Assembly: GCA_017521565.1 (NCBI GenBank) | Contig: JAFXCE010000014.1 | Coordinates: 1 to 40,757 of the forward strand | DNA: 40,757 bases | Source of the DNA: Clostridia bacterium | Lineage (GTDB): Bacteria > Bacillota > Clostridia > Christensenellales > Aristaeellaceae | Direction: 5' to 3' | Part shown: positions 40,564-40,757 of the stretch, one piece after another | How the letters are laid out: the number at the start of each line of letters is the position of its first letter | How positions within the stretch are numbered: the stretch's first letter is position 1 | Translations under genes and position numbers: made by a program | The notes under the pieces: generated by a model | Seen by the model: only the letters and a program-made list of their open reading frames with translations | Database searches by the model: none | What the model was told of the DNA's origin: nothing

Positions 40564-40757
40564 ATGAAGAAGTTTGTTATCCGGTTTGTGGTTATGTTCA
40601 TGAAGGTGAATCTGCTCCCGAGAAGTGCCCGCTGTGCAAGGTGCCGGGCAGCAAGTTCACCGAGATGATCGAGAACGAGAAGGTTTGGAAGGCCGAGCAC
40701 ATCCTGGGCGTTGCCAAGGATGCTCCGGAAGAGATCATCAAGGGCCTGCGCGAGAAC
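40564..40757 (+). CDS. Reverse rubrerythrin / NADH peroxidase (partial, apparent frameshift)
   Basis: The 5' end of a rubredoxin-first rubrerythrin, an enzyme that reduces hydrogen peroxide in anaerobes. ATG 40564 follows AAGGAGG at 9 nt and opens MKKFV. One base is then missing around 40577-40580. From 40581 the next frame reads PVCGYVHEG, then APEKCPLCKVPG, the rubredoxin domain with three of its four cysteines clear. It continues with VWKAEHILGVAKDAPEEI, the start of the di-iron domain, and runs off the window. The initial frame stops after about 34 codons. No start codon lies upstream in the second frame. The defect is either a sequence error or a real inactivating mutation; the former seems more likely. 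Confidence 0.75.

Overview
The window looks like chromosomal DNA of an anaerobic, GC-rich member of the Bacillota (class Clostridia; a Christensenellales-type gut lineage is my guess, not proven). The clues are sigma-A promoters with 17-bp spacers, strong GGAGG ribosome sites, a rubredoxin-first rubrerythrin typical of strict anaerobes, an RNase YhaM homologue, and Clostridia-style ABC importers. I see no phage, insertion sequence, CRISPR array or tRNA.

Layout. 1-390: end of an rRNA operon (23S 3' tip, 5S, terminator). 0.6-3.6 kb: GNAT acetyltransferase coupled to an ABC-2 exporter (ATPase plus two permeases). 3.6-5.5 kb: YczE-type membrane protein (minus strand), then overlapping NUDIX and Ham1-like genes for nucleotide-pool cleaning. 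5.5-15.9 kb, all minus strand: a cell-envelope block. It holds a five-gene operon (three paralogous DltD/SGNH-like proteins, one MBOAT O-acyltransferase, one VanY peptidase), an L,D-transpeptidase, an HtrA protease and a beta-lactamase-fold serine hydrolase. 16-18.9 kb: MgtC/SapB protein whose 3' end overlaps a convergent MATE transporter, and a sigma-factor-like protein with a C-terminal membrane anchor.

19-40 kb is dominated by plus-strand transport: a peptide importer (oppABCDF type), a DUF3798 importer with two permeases, a MacAB-like exporter with two adaptor proteins, and a galactose-type mglBAC importer. RNase YhaM sits on the minus strand between the last two. The last 700 bp hold two promoter regions with Fur-type operators. 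One precedes a 66-residue membrane protein; the other precedes a reverse rubrerythrin that runs off the window and carries an apparent frameshift at its first cysteine.

How the genes work together. Each of the three importers has the binding-protein gene first, then a terminator-like hairpin, then the ATPase and permease genes. This should give excess binding protein over membrane complex. The most unusual candidates are the one-MBOAT/three-SGNH envelope operon, the DUF3798 importer whose first permease has about 220 extra extracytoplasmic residues, and the Fur-box pair at the right edge.
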